Shown one piece after another: positions 48,401 to 61,400 of a stretch of 64,000 nt of DNA (position 1 is its first letter; each line of letters opens with the position of its first letter). Source of the DNA: Erythrophleum ivorense (taxonomy: Eukaryota; Streptophyta; Magnoliopsida; Fabales; Fabaceae); the NCBI GenBank assembly GCA_026724425.1, contig JAIUCV010000002.1, positions 8,313,001 to 8,377,000 of the forward strand, written 5' to 3'. The position numbers and the translations under genes were made by a program. A model generated the notes under the pieces. It was not told the origin of the DNA, did no database searches, and saw only the letters and a program-made list of their open reading frames with translations.

Positions 48401-49918
48401 ATCATTTACGTACTTCATTTGCATCAGACAACCCCTAAAGTAAGTCCAGAAAAAATTGATAGATAAACGGAGTAGCTGGAAAACGTGAGACCTCAAAATA
48501 TGTAGGGATATTAAGCATAGAGATCAGAGTTTTTATTCTACTTTAACAAAGAAAAATAATTTTATATCAGCAAGTGTAAACAAGGGGATTGGAAGAAAAG
48601 TTCATACAAACAGAATAAAGTCTTAAAGCTCCAATGAAACCACCTGTTTATGCCCTCTAGAACCAAGGTGTGGGGTTGCAGAGGTTATGAAATTTATGGG
48701 CTCCAGTCCTGCAATTTTTCCTTCATATTTCCTTTCATGACATGCTGGATTCGAATTGTGACTTTCATGATGTCCATTCTCGGGAGTAATTTCCCTTGAA
48801 ATGTCTCTCTCATAAAGCTTGGTTATTGCATACCTAGCTATCAGGCCCCCTAAAGAATGGCCTACAAATGAAATTTTCTGAAGACCTGGGTGACGCTTTA
48901 TAACTGATATAACCTGGGAAAACAAAAGGAGAACAAACATTCTATCTTATTGGATTGATGCAGCAGATTCAAACTCTCAAAGGCGCCATTGAAACATTAA
49001 AGATTGAATAGAGTATACCATACGAAATGACAAACAATTGGTGCGTGTTTGGAAACCTGACAGTGTCCTTCAAAATCATATTTTCTCTTAAGCAACAAAT
49101 TGTTACTTTTACACATATGCAATTTATCACCGTGATTCCAAACACATTTTTGGTTGGTTACTAACGAAACTGCAGACGCAATTGAGAAGCAGGAATATAA
49201 GGTGTTTAGTGCCAAAGCCACAACTTACCTCCTCTGCTAGTCTGTCTCCCATTACATCAACACCATCAAATGTCAACATAGAAGAATTACATTCGCTGCC
49301 TGCATTGCACGATGGTATATGCATTCCATTTCACGATGAAATAATCAAACTCATTTCATGATGGAATAACCATAACAAAAGTATATGGACTCACAGTGTA
49401 CAATAACATCATCTGGATGCCTCTTGAGAAGCTGCTTTGCAGCAAATTTCCAATCCTGCGCACTGCAATAAAGTAACCGAGGTTAAGCATAAGCACATAA
49501 TTGTTCTCCGATGTTGATCATTATAATTAAGCTCCACAAACATCACACTATTATAAAAACTCACTATGAAAAACAAACAGATATTGATAATCAATTCATG
49601 GTATCACATACCTAAATAAAAGGGGAAAAAATAACTAAAAAATTAAACAGAGAAAGTTAAGACTAACCTGCCTATAAGACCATTGACCATTATAATCAAG
49701 TGGGTGGGATGGGGACGCTGTCCAGAAGCATCGACAACCTCCATATCAAAACTGTCTCCCGTTGCATCATGTTCGATTCTGCAACAAATAAGCTTCCGCA
49801 TATATGAAATCCTTTTACTCTTCTTCCTTCTCTTCTTCTTTATTTCATTTAGCTCCTTCTTCTTTGATGCGCCTCCTTCTTCAACTCCTGGTAATCGTTC
49901 CCTATCCAGAGAAGCCAT
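45408..49918 (-). CDS. DUF676 lipase-like serine esterase, 10 exons
   Basis: Putative alpha/beta-hydrolase of the DUF676 family; the plant substrate is not established. Exons (- strand): 49918-49668, 49462-49395, 49299-49229, 48913-48644, 48371-48211, 48125-48070, 47935-47883, 47818-47695, 47346-47249 and 45473-45408, giving 405 residues in frame. Features: basic N-terminus (KKKRRKKSKR), oxyanion-side HLIIMVNGLIGSAQDWKFAA, nucleophile elbow FVGHSLGGLIARYAI, INFITSATPHLGSRGHKQ, YANVRHDQLVGWSTSSIRR, EEMIRGLTKMSWDRIDVSF and terminal GADVVQHMIDNFQL. For exon 7 the acceptor AAAACAG|AACTTG keeps frame and family spacing; the nearer TAG|TGCTTA would shift frame. Intron 9 (47248-45474) starts with GC (CAG|GCAAGT) and holds a complete foldback transposon. 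Confidence 0.92.
46191..46560. repeat. 185-bp tandem duplication at the centre of the foldback element
   Basis: AAACTTGTACAAAATTAAAT starts at 46191 and again at 46376. The units share ATGACCCATTTAGTTTAAAA and CCATTGCCTCTTTAGCCAAG and differ at only a handful of positions, so the duplication is much younger than the arm divergence. Confidence 0.9.
46908..46940. repeat. Perfect 15-bp hairpin ATGAGTCGCGGCATC in the right arm
   Basis: Arms 46908-46922 and 46926-46940 are perfectly complementary around TGG. It is GC-rich in otherwise about 85% AT sequence. The matching place in the left arm (about 45775-45800, ATGAGTCGCTGCCGTGACTC) lacks most of the hairpin. Confidence 0.95.
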
Positions 49919-51090
49919 AATGAGGTTGGAGAACAAAACGATGATGAGTTGTTGCTGCCCTTTTGATTTTGGTGTTGTTTTGTTGCGGAAGAGCGCCAGG
50001 TCAAATGAGGCCCGTTAGAAGCGGTTCAAGTTGATAGATTGCACAGTTCTGATTGAAAAATCAGAGTGTGAGGATAGTCAATATGGGTAGTTCGTAACAG
50101 ATTAAGTTCAAATTTTTTCCGTCGTATAAAAAACTGTGCGAGGATGGGACTTGGACCGCCATTGCCGGCACTCACTCGGAGACGAAGCTACCTTCCTATG
50201 ACATTCAATTCGTTGACTCCGACCTTTCCCTTGATAACTATTTTTTCTTTTCTAAATACCAATTACCAAACACCACGTTCATAGAATTGAAACTTACATT
50301 TGCTTCTTCACTTGGATCCAAATCTAATCACAATGCTGCCAAATAATAATTATTAAAATATCTAGTTGTGAAAAATGATTCTTAGATTTGTCGAAGAAAA
50401 ATAATGATTTTGGAATTGACATGAGGGGTGGTTGTGGTTGGAAATGTCTCTGTTTCAATTTTGACCTCTTAAGTCTCAACTTTTTGTCATAGGCACGGCA
50501 ATTAATAAATGTGCCTTCTAGAAGGAAATATTTTTCATTTTCCTAATTTATTAATTGCTGTGACATTCTAGAAATAAACAGATAAGCAATTCTGTGCAAT
50601 GCTATGGATCATTTTAGTTGGGCCATCGGCTCGTCTTATGAATTTGACTCCTTCTTTCGTTCGTTTCAAAAACAACATTTCCCATATAATTTTTATCATG
50701 CTTGTGAGCAAGCAACAATGACAGCAATTATGTGGCAATTTCAAAACGGTTTATATTAATTTGAATATAGTTTTTTTTTGTGGGTAATAAATGCAGAAAT
50801 CAGAGAAAACACCTTCCCTTACCTAAATTTTTAAAAAATTTAGGATAAATTATATTTTACCTCTCGAATTATAGATTAATTATAATATTAATACTTATCT
50901 TTTAAAAAATAACATTTTATTCTTTGCAATTATCATAAAAAATAAAATAATTATTTCTCTATCAAATCTGATTACTAATAGTCACCTTATCATTATAAGT
51001 TGATTCTTGAGCTTTGGAAAATCATTATCTAGTATCTATTTTGAGAAATATTACCAATATCATTTTGAAAAGACTTATTTTTATCAAAAT
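49919..51090. other. Esterase 5' region and intergenic DNA
   Basis: The first 100-200 bp are the presumed 5' UTR/promoter of the esterase (- strand); no TATA box stands out. The remainder is AT-rich with no gene. Confidence 0.5.
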
Positions 51091-51095
51091 AGACA

Positions 51096-51523
51096 GGCCA
51101 AATTACATAGAATCTCTCAAATTTTAGGTTATGTACAAATACTTTTTCAACTTTTAAAACTTAAATACTATAATTTTTTATATTTTAAAATTTGTACAAA
51201 TAACTCTCCTCCGTTTAGTTCATTATTTTATTAGCAAATTATGATAAATCAATGATGATAAATCTTTTTAAACTTTTTTTTTGTATAAATAATTCTTTTA
51301 AACTTTGAGTTATATACAAATAAATTTTCTAAATGTTGGATTAGTATAGATAATCTCCATAACATATCATGTTCTGTTAATGAAATAATTAACTAGTTAA
51401 TATTAAGGAGGTTATTTGCACAAATTTAAAAATTTAAATAAATTTATTGTCAAATTTTGAAAGCCAATGAATTATTTATGTATAACTCAAAATTTAATGA
51501 TTATGCACAATTTAACTAAATAG
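51096..51523. mobile_element. Hairpin MITE, family shared with 36.0 kb (copy 2)
   Basis: The left end (CCAAATTACATAGAATCTCT, CAAATTTTAGGTTATGTACA) and the inverted right end (TAGTTAAATTGTGCATAATC, TTAAATTTTGAGTTATACAT) are related, and internal ACAAATAA(C/T)TCT units recur in both orientations. No coding frame. Confidence 0.5.
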
Positions 51524-53235
51524 AAATACAACCTAACTTTTTTTAAAATAAATAACATAAATTAGCTCTCAAAGATTTAAAAGTCAACTTACCATAATTA
51601 CATAATCATTAGAAGTTAAATATAATAGAGGTTAACAGTTTTTTATAATAATTCAAAGAATGAAATATTACATTTTAAATTTTAAATGTAAATATTATAA
51701 TTAAATTATAGTTTATGAATGATAAAATGTATTCTCCTAAAAACTAAAGTATCTACTAATACTAATATTGAATTTAGATCTTTTAAATTGTAAAACTTGT
51801 AAAGTTCTTTTGAAATAATATTTTTTAAAATTAGACTAGATATTAAAATAAAATAAAGAATAATTCACAAATTACTAGTTTAACAGTTATTGAATCAAAG
51901 TCAACTCAATTCTATAGATATGTATTAAAAAAAGTATAAATATATATAATATTAATTAAATTAATAGATATTATAAAATAAGATTTAAAATAGATATAGG
52001 TATTTAAAAATATAAAAAAAGTTAAAGCATGTTATATATGATAATAAATTCATATGAAATATGTTAAATAGAGTTTATAAAATATTATAAATATCTATTA
52101 TATAATGTCAAAACTGTGTGAAAAAAAATTCAAAAATTAATTTATACCAATCAAATACTAAATTGATATGTTCTTATTGATTTGGCAAGTTCACGATTAA
52201 TTTTTTCCTTGTCTAATTTTGAAAGTCAAATGATTGATTTTATAAATGATTCAACAATTTTTCAATTTAACTGGCTAGTTTGAACTAATTTTTATAACCT
52301 ACTTTAAAGTAAGAGGTAGATATATTTAAAAAAAAATCATATATTCTTTTATTTTTTCTATCACACTTTCTTTTACTTCAGCGGCAGTTTAGAAATTTGA
52401 CACTATGAAATGTCCAACCTACACTCTTATTTGGCAATTGTCTTTGCTGGCCGTAGTTGCTATTTCAAAAAGCTTCAGTTGATACCCAAATATTTTTCAT
52501 TGTCGACAAAGGATTTGCGCACAAGACTCTTCTCTATGATCAAGTGTATGTGCTCTGGATACTATGCCTAAAAATTGTTAAATTCAAATTCATGTTCATT
52601 AAAACAAAATTAAATGTTGTAACCGTGCTAAAGCCTTCTAAGGATGGTAATTGATCAAAGCCGACAAGAGACTGTAGCTTAATAAAAACTTAAAAAGCTT
52701 GGTGATAAAATTTTGATATATCCGTGGGAGGAGTAAAGATAAAAATTTGTAATTCTTTTAAGATGTCAATCATAGGATTAATAAAGTAAATCGTAGTCAG
52801 ATTATGAGATAATTTTTTAAAATGTCTGAATCCGATATTTGACAATTTTTTATATTAAAACCATTTTTAAATTCAGCACACAATGGGATCTTAATTACAA
52901 TCTATTACTGTCAAGGTTTTTTAATTTAAGAAATAAATTGAAAAAACTTAATTCAAAAAACTAAAATTTGTAATAAAATTTAATATTTGTTTTCATTCTA
53001 CAAATGTTAATCCTATATAAGCATATACTGTTAATTTGGCCCAAAAAAGAACAATACAAACGACATGAAATGCCCAAAGCACATTAGATATAATAATATG
53101 CAATATCCAAAGTATTGTCCAACATAACTACAGTCTTTATCCGTGCAACCAATTTGGGCCCCGCGATTAAAGCATTAAACATCTGGAATAATTTTTTTTT
53201 TAAAAGTAAAATGGGACACACACATGTATATTATA
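51524..53235. other. Gene-free AT-rich intergenic DNA
   Basis: Nothing recognisable apart from low-complexity AT sequence. Confidence 0.6.
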
Positions 53236-53530
53236 CTCCTTCTTGTCTCAAATATAAGTCATTGAAAAATTATTTTGATTCAAAATATAAGTCATTTCTT
53301 GGAATTGTCTTGATCATTAAATGAATTTTTTTTAAATATCTTTAATTAAATAGAAAATCATTAAAATTAATATAATTTATTAAAGATAAAGGTAGATTTT
53401 TTAATTAGGGGTAAATATAAATTTTTTTTTTTTATTTTGAGACAAATTTAATTAGTTAAACTATCTTTAATTAATTTTTTGAATATATGTGAAGTAAGTA
53501 ATTGTAACTTATATTTAAGACGGAAAAGAA
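53236..53530. mobile_element. Stowaway-type (Tc1/mariner) MITE
   Basis: The left tip CTCCTTCTTGTCTCAAATAT and the inverted right tip TTCTTTTCCGTCTTAAATAT are variants of the CTCCCTCCGTCCCA/TAATATAAG ends of plant Stowaway MITEs. Both continue AAGT. TA dinucleotides flank it (53234-53235, 53531-53532). The 295-bp interior is AT-rich with no ORF. Confidence 0.85.
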
Positions 53531-53743
53531 TATAAAAGAAGTTTGAAAAAAAAAAAAAAAACAAAGAGGGGAGCGAAAAATCTTCCATCCATTGCAGGGG
53601 AGATGTGCGACTGGTGGTGGGAATAACAGCCGAGCCATATCCATATTAGTTTACTCTTGATATGGCATATATGTAATTTCCGAACTTTAACGAACATTTC
53701 ATGGACTTCTTTCCCGTCTGCCTTACTGAATTCAGATAACATC

Positions 53744-56700
53744 ATGAATTTTGGTTTTAGGCTAGATCTCAGGTGTAGTAGTGTTCCTGTTCAGTCTCCT
53801 TATTCTTTCACCATTTCACCTATCAGGCTTTCTTCAACTTCTGGTGAGTTCTATTCCACTTCTTAGAGCTCTTCGTATTCCATTTTAGTATGATTGACGA
53901 CGCAGATACAAATGACTTTTTCTTTTTTAAAAAAATATATTTAACAATCCTTGTGATAAATTTGTAATTCAAGCCTCAGTTTGTGTCATGTTGTGGGCTG
54001 TGAAAAATTTACTTTTCTGGTTCCAAAACAGTTTGATAATCTCATGTATAGATTATAGGCGTTCAAGTATGTATCTTGGTTGGTCAGCCGTTGCCAGAAA
54101 GAAGGAATAATTACAATTTCAATTTTCTATTTCAGCTAAACTTTGCCATTCTTCAGTATTGTGTTCATGTTTCTCTCTGTTATTTTGACGTTTGGATACA
54201 ATAAATATGATTCAGCTGGAGGCAGGGAAGCTTCTTTCAACCCCACAAGGTTATCTTTGGTGTCAACGGTTTATGAGGAAGGAGAAACTTTCCAAAAGGA
54301 TTTTCGAAGGGCATCCAGTTGTTCATCATCAGTTTTGGAAATCCTAGATGATGATTGTTTGGAAAATGAAGAAATCAAGGTTAGCCATAATCCTTTATGA
54401 CAACCCTTGTGATATCGCCAGTACTTATGCATATTGCTTTATTCTATTATTAGCTACTTGAAATCTAATAAAACGTCTTATTTCTCAGGTAAACAAAGGA
54501 AAGAAGTCTTTGAATAGTGTACATGAAATGATTGATAATACCCAAATACCTTTTGGAGAGGAGACATTTACAACTTCTACAAACTTTCAGTCATTCAGGG
54601 CATCACATTTTCGTTTGTTAATGGAAAACCTAGACATTTTAGAAGAAACTTTTTCTGATTCTGAAGCTCTAAGGTTGGAAAAAGATATCATATTGCAACT
54701 AGGAAAGCTTGGAGCTCTAGAGTTTTTCAATACCCGTCTGTCAGGATCCCTTGAAACCTCATGTTTTTTGGATTTCTCTGACAAACATCCTGAGCAAGTT
54801 GGAGAGCATCAGACAAACGGCAAGGCAGATTACCACTTGGGTAAAGTTGTTGTCCGGTCCAGGAGGAAAAAGGAAAATAAATCAAGAAAAAAGAGAACAT
54901 TAGCTTCCACCGAGGTTTCATTTCAATCATTGCCTTCAGAACCTATTCAGGAAGGTCTATTACACCTTCCAGCCTCATCTGTAAAAAGACCATCGAATTA
55001 TAAAACCAGGAGAACAGTGGTAGCTAAAAAGGAAGTGGAAATGTCAAAAGCATTTAAGGTTTGTTTGTTGTCAAGAGAATAGAATGAATTTGTACCATGC
55101 TTGTAAAATTTTTTTGAACATTTAAATTCTGTGCCACTGTAGGTGCTGGTAGAGTTGGAGAGAATTAGAGTAGCAATGGAAGAGGATACCAAGCAAGTTG
55201 TAAGCTTGAGCAGCTGGGCAGAAGCAGCTGGAGTTGATGAGAAGAAGCTGCAGCAGCATTTGCATTATGGCCTGTATTGTCGAGATGAGCTTATAAGGAG
55301 TACTCGTTCCTTAGTTCTATACCTTGCCAAGAAATACAAGGGAATGGGAATTGCATCAGAAGATTTGCTTCAGGTGTGTTCCAAATATTATTGTGAGTAG
55401 TCTGTTTATCAGTATTATTTTTGAGGATGAGTTTTCCTTTTTGACCTTCTACTCACATGTTTACTCATCATATAATCCATGGTCTATAGGAGCATTTGGT
55501 ATACTGTTATTCAAACATCTTGAACTATTGACACCCTCACATGATTTAAGGCTTTTTCGCTGGAACTATTGATATGTCGCTATCTCAGTTGTGCTTTACT
55601 ATCTAGCTTTATGGTTTCTTAGACGGAGCACTTAGAAAGTATATGAATACATACAAGGGTCATTGAAGAGAAGTCATGAGATACTACTTTATTTGATGTT
55701 CTGGTCAATGTTTTGTGAAGTTGACCAATAGTAAAAAAATATATGATAATAATGAAACTTTGCGCGCAGACATAATTTACTTACATGAACATTCTCTTAC
55801 AGTTAGCTTCTCAGTGAACTATATCTTCTTTCTCCATATAGGCAGGATATGTGGGTGTTCTCCAAGGTGCAGAGAGATTTGATTGTACAAGGGGTTACAG
55901 ATTCTCAACCTATGTGCAGTACTGGATAAGGAAATCAATGTCAAGAATGGTGGCGCGTTATGCCCGGGGAATCTTAATTCCTGTATGTTCCTCTTTTGTA
56001 TAAGAGATTGTTTCGTAGTGCCAATCTCATTCTCATGCCAGAAAAATCTTGAAATTTGATCGTTGTGTTTTTTTCTCCTTCATTATTCTTCCTAGTGGTC
56101 ATTGAGCAGGGCAATAAGTCAGATACAGAAAGCACGGAAATCCCTGAAAAGTACTGCCATGAAATACTCGGATGATTATGAAATCGCAAAGATAACTGGT
56201 CTTTCTGTGGATAAAATCAGATCAGCTGGCAATTGTCTGAGAGTAGTCGGTTCAATTAATCAGAAGATAGGGGACTGCTTTAGTGTAAAATATATGGTAT
56301 GAGTTTAAAATTCTCCCTATCTTTCTTTTTCATCATGGTCATCATTATTAATAACTACACTGGCAGTATCAGAAAGGCCTGTGTACCTTTAGGCAGAGAA
56401 AGAAAAAGAAAAAGGAAAATCAAAACATGCTGCCTTCATTATATGATTGATTTCCTACAAACAATCCCCAAGCAAATTGAATAATAGAAAGCATGCAGAG
56501 CATATATGTGAAAAGGTTCTCTTACTTGTAAACATCGTAGTTATACGAGGGTAGGATTTGAGGGTAAAGGGATAATATGTCTGATAGCCTGAAGGTAGAT
56601 CTGTTTTACTTCCTCTCAAACAAATTGGAACAGTTTGCTGAACAGAGTTTATGGTTCTGTTTCGTGTTGTTTTCTGTAATATAGCTGTACTTGATCTCGG

Positions 56701-57443
56701 AGGTTCTATGGTCCCATGAAAACGTATCTGGAGACAGTGGCTGATGGTTTCAAGTCTTTTTCCTTCCTCAGGATTTTGTTGAGCATGCATCTTTTCATGT
56801 TTATGTTCTGTGAAAGCCCTACCTAAGTTCAGTGGGAAATTGTCGGTGTGGCTGTTCAGGGTCATTAGTTTGAACGTTCATTTCATCCACTGAGCATGAC
56901 TATTGACTAGGCTATCTCAGAAGTCAATTCTTGGTGTTTCATTATTCATTTAACGCCTAATGACATTTTCATAAAGCATAGAATGCTCTTTTTCGGGCAG
57001 GAGTTTGTTCCTAGTTTTCCATCTCAAGATTTTTTTACACTCAATACTATGATGTGGTCAACTTAACAACCAATAATGAAACATTATAAACTCATGAAAA
57101 CTATCCTATCCCATAAATATTGTTATCAGGTGTAAGCTATTTCACGACATTCATGCTGCAGGAACTCATGCCCGATAAGTCGATAGGGAGCCCTGAAGAA
57201 GCTGTCATGAAGCAGCAGCTAAGAAAAGACATGGATGATCTCCTGAACGACTTGGATCCGAGGGAAAAGCAAGTACTAGCCCTACGCTTTGGCCTTAATG
57301 ATCACCAGCCCAAGTCTCTTGAGGATATTGGGAGGCTTTTTCAAGTTAGCAAGGAGTGGGTGAGGAGGATAGAGAAGAAAGCTCTAACAAAGTTACAGAA
57401 TGAAGCAACCAACTCAAATTTAAGTCATTATTTGGATTTGTAG
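53744..57443 (+). CDS. SIGC: Plastid RNA polymerase sigma factor SIGC/SIG3, 7 exons
   Basis: Nuclear-encoded sigma-70 factor that directs the bacterial-type plastid RNA polymerase to promoters. Exons 53744-53843, 54216-54379, 54489-55058, 55143-55373, 55842-55982, 56096-56296 and 57162-57443 join in frame to 562 residues. The N-terminus (MNFGFRLDLRCSSVPVQSPY, Ser/Thr/Arg-rich, few acids) fits a transit peptide. A plant-specific N-terminal region follows (FRLLMENLDILEETF, VVVRSRRKKENK), then sigma region 1.2/2 (RDELIRSTRSLVLYLAKKYK, GIASEDLLQAGYVGVLQGAE, GYRFSTYVQYWIRKSMSR), region 3 (SLSRAISQIQKARKSL) and region 4 (LDPREKQVLALRFGLNDHQP, SLEDIGRLFQVSKEWVRRIE). Wording matches SIG3 proteins I remember better than SIG1, 2, 5 or 6. 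All introns are GT-AG. Confidence 0.93.
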
Positions 57444-58488
57444 TTTCCATTGGCTTTTGGGAAGCTTCAATATCATCTTCATTTTTGCTGCTTGTGACGA
57501 ATTTGTAGACTCTTGGTCCAGAGTGGGAGATGGAGGCATTGTATAGTAGAGTAACATCACAGTCGCCATCCTGGAGAGACAGTGCAGCGGTATACCACGT
57601 TGAAGATATTTTTACTGTACAGAAGAAAGCCTCATCTTTATGATGCCAGCGTAAATAATATTTCTCTTTTACTTTTCTTTACACCCCTAAAAGCACGTTG
57701 TAGTGTTTATTTAACCATTCTATTATTGCTATGAGCACGGGAATAATTCGTTCATTGTGGCTGCCTCTGAAGTAGTCTTCGTTTTTCAGACTGGGAGGGG
57801 AGCTTCCAAAACTACCATTTTGTTATTCGCTAAATATCTAGCACAGTATAACGCTTTGTAAGAATCTTGTATGTATTTAAACTACATGGTGTCAGATGAT
57901 GATAAAGAAACATGTAAGGTTATTTTGTAAGAATCTATTGCAATGTATTTTTCCGAGAATATTTTGCTACATGTTTATGTAGGACACTTGTTCCTGATAT
58001 TACGAAACTCGTTTGAATGGTTGGTCTATAAAATACCTGCCATCACTAATAATTCATGGAACAAGATAAATTCGCTCTGAAATAGTTGAAAGTTGAAACT
58101 TAACCAATTCATCGGTCGACCAGCAAATTTTCACTATTAATCCTGAGGCCAAGTTTGTTAATATAGAGGGAGGAAGAAAACAAAAGGGAATACCCAGAAA
58201 TATGCTGTTGATTCTCTTGATGTTACATCACAAATTATAACGAAAAAGAAGAAAGAAGCGGAGGACGTTGTGCATTTAGGGATCACAACCTCAAGGTAGT
58301 CTTTACAGCCATCATTATAAAATACGATGACATGGTCTATTTGAGCTCTAAGCTTATATCTGCATATGTTATATACATCCTTTTTTTTTTTTTGTACAAC
58401 ATATCAAGATCTCAATTTGTATAACATAAATCTTCATGCTTTACCCCGGAGCAACAGGACATCTTCCACTCCAATAATCGGATGCATT
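57444..58488. other. 3' UTRs of the convergent SIGC and CABIN1 genes
   Basis: The genes face each other with about 1.05 kb between stop codons. The first few hundred bases carry SIGC 3' UTR and the last ones CABIN1 3' UTR (a T run at 58381-58394 lies there). No further gene. Confidence 0.6.
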
Positions 58489-61400
58489 CTACTTAGATGA
58501 ATTCAAGCTCTCTGGATTTCCTTCTAGTGGCATCAAGTTGCCCCTTTCTGCAACGTTGGCGTTGCAGTGTTGCAGTTGGGGAGAATTTAAGAAATTCTTT
58601 TGAATCTCATCAGAGGAAGGACGTAAATTCACCAAATTAGTGGTATTGTTACCAGACAATGAACCTGACCCCACTGTTGTCATATGAGTGGGATTTACAT
58701 CAATGCATCCAGCAGGATTTGCTCCATCTTTCCCGCTGCCTACAACCAGCAAATATACTTAATACATTTAAAAAAAAAAGTGTAGCTAAGAAAATTCATA
58801 GGCCATATTGACTTGTAAACAGTTGTGAATTTAGATGATACCATCATGGAGGCATTAAATAATGAAATCATACAGACGGTAACATAAAGCCTGATAAGAT
58901 TGAGTTCTTAAAATGCAAAAGTTATTTAAGTATATTATTATGCATCATTGCCGTCTTTTTGGCATGGACTTATCTAAATCACTAGATCCAATCCCAATAG
59001 GACCAAGTTAGTTAGTATTACATGAGGATGAACAACCTGTAACAGTAAGGGTGGCAGCAGCCGAGTTCGAAAATGAAGATGAAGTTCCACTTCCTCTTTT
59101 CATCTTTGACTGCAGATCAGAACAAGTGAAGACGTATGGTCAGCTGACCATTGGTTTAATTCAAAATCATGTGTCATCAATGCGTCAACATGAAAGAAAT
59201 TTAAGACATTATTCTTAATTAAATCCTTGAGCTTCAATAATCAGGAGGAGATGTACTCCTAACTTAAAGCTCATGAAGGAGAAAAGATAAGGTCAATTAG
59301 GAAATATCTCAATGTCAAGCACCTAACTCAAAGATGCCACCTGTGTTTGTTCTCGCTAACAGATGTGCTGGCACAGCAGAAAACTTCATTTAGCATACCT
59401 TTGTAATTTCTTCACAATGCTTTACAACAGCTGAGATATTTGCACAACGACCATACAATAGTGCAAAAGCCCACAAGAGAAGCTTCCTTGGGATGCTCAG
59501 ATCAAGCGCTTCAATCCCATTCGTACTTGGGTGGAACTGAGCCTCTGTTGCTAATTGAGATGGAATTAGATAAAGATTGAGGCCAGAGACAAGAATTACA
59601 GAAGAACTCTCGCGGTAAAAATTGTAGGAAGCTCTGAGCAAAGTGTTTGCAGTCTCCAAATTTTCATCAGAAGCTTTCTTGATCACTGTATTCTTGATTT
59701 TTGATAAAATGGGGCTCCATTTTTTTTCAAGTTTTTCCAGGTGAATTGGATCTTCAAAAGAAGTACTCCATAATTCATGTGTCTGCAGATCAACACAGAG
59801 CCACTGGCTATAGTCCATACCACCATCTGTCAAATTAAGGGCCTGACTCTCATTTGAGAATCCACATGATAATTGAGTGATCTGTGACAAGTTATATATA
59901 AGAGATCGGCACCATGCAACAGAAGCATGCCTGCAAACTTTTGCACAATTACTATTTGATGACTTCGGATTTTTGAAACGTTTGCGAATTTTCTCATTTA
60001 TTGCTTCAAGAGTTTCCAGCCTTCCATTTTTCTCCAATGACACAATATATTCATGAAGATATCTGCAAAGATAAGATGATGTGCTTTAGATATATCAAAT
60101 TTTTCATTGACATATAGATATAAAAGACATATAAATCAATTAGAGAAGCTTCAGCAAGATTTACAAATTCAGAATTTATAGGAAATTAATGAAATATGTT
60201 AGTTTAAAGCTAATTACCCATATAAAATACTCTCGGATGTATCTGGGCTCTTAATTTCAGGCAAGCTGCATATCTCGGGCCATAAGCTCCCTTGCTCCAT
60301 GAACAAAGTAAACAGTCTCTCAAGCACAAAGTCAGAACTGCTTGCTGCACCGGAGCTAGCAGTCTGAGAATGATACATAGTTGAAATCAGGGCCTTTACA
60401 TACCTTCCAATGGCCACAGGTACAAGATCTTCAATGCATAATGAAAACTGCATTCATGGTGGAAGTTAAAGGCAAATCAGAGTCAGGTTATGATACTGTG
60501 AGAGTTGTGTACATAATATGCTAAGTTGACAGAGGAAATTATGCAGGGTCCAGCTGAGGGGTAACTTATAAATTACTAAAGCATACATGAAAGTTCTTTT
60601 TTTTTGGGGGGGGGGGGGGGGGTTGGGGAGCACTTCCCAGCACATATGGAGCCACACACCAAAAAAGAGAAAGAAGGCAAATATTAAAGCCTCAAAAACT
60701 GCTGGTAAAATACTTCAAATAGTGATGTATATAATCGATTCTATTGTTCTTGTGGAAATGATAAGTGGGTAAGAACCCTGCATTTACTAGATTGGGTTAG
60801 GACTTCCTGGAATTTTCTCTGAGGGAGAATCTACCTCCTCCTATGTTTCCACACACTTGGATAGCAGGGATTGCCATCAATTAAGCAGTAGCTGCAGGAC
60901 TAAGCAGTGAAAGATTCATCAGTTAATCTTGGCTTAGTGTTAGTCCAATGTTAATTATGTCCATTCTAGTTCTTAGTAAAAGTATGAGAATCAGAGAGAG
61001 GTCTACTTCAGAACTTATAGTGGTTGCAAAAAGGGGTCCTTGCATTGCATGCCCGATTAGGAACAGGAAATGAACTGCAGAAGTAGTTTGCTCCTCATTA
61101 TTACTCTGCTTTATTTCAGAGAATCTGATGGTAAATCCTTTATAATCTGTTCATGAAAGTCTCTTCCTCATATGCCTAAATTCTAATTCCCTATCTACTA
61201 CAGCGAACTTCTATCACCCTGATCTGATCTCTCTCAGCTTAAACTAATCAATACAACCATCTTCCAGGCTCTTAAGATCAAAAGGGTAATTTTTGCCTAG
61301 AAAAAAAGGGCTTCCACAGGAATAATTGAAGCATCAATTAAACAGTGGAATTTATTATTCACTGAAGTATAACTTGTGTTAAAGCAGTACATTAGGCTTT

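Noticed and set aside
56455..56865. 136-codon - strand open frame
   Set aside because: Lies inside SIGC intron 6, antisense, with no family resemblance or upstream signal; a chance ORF.
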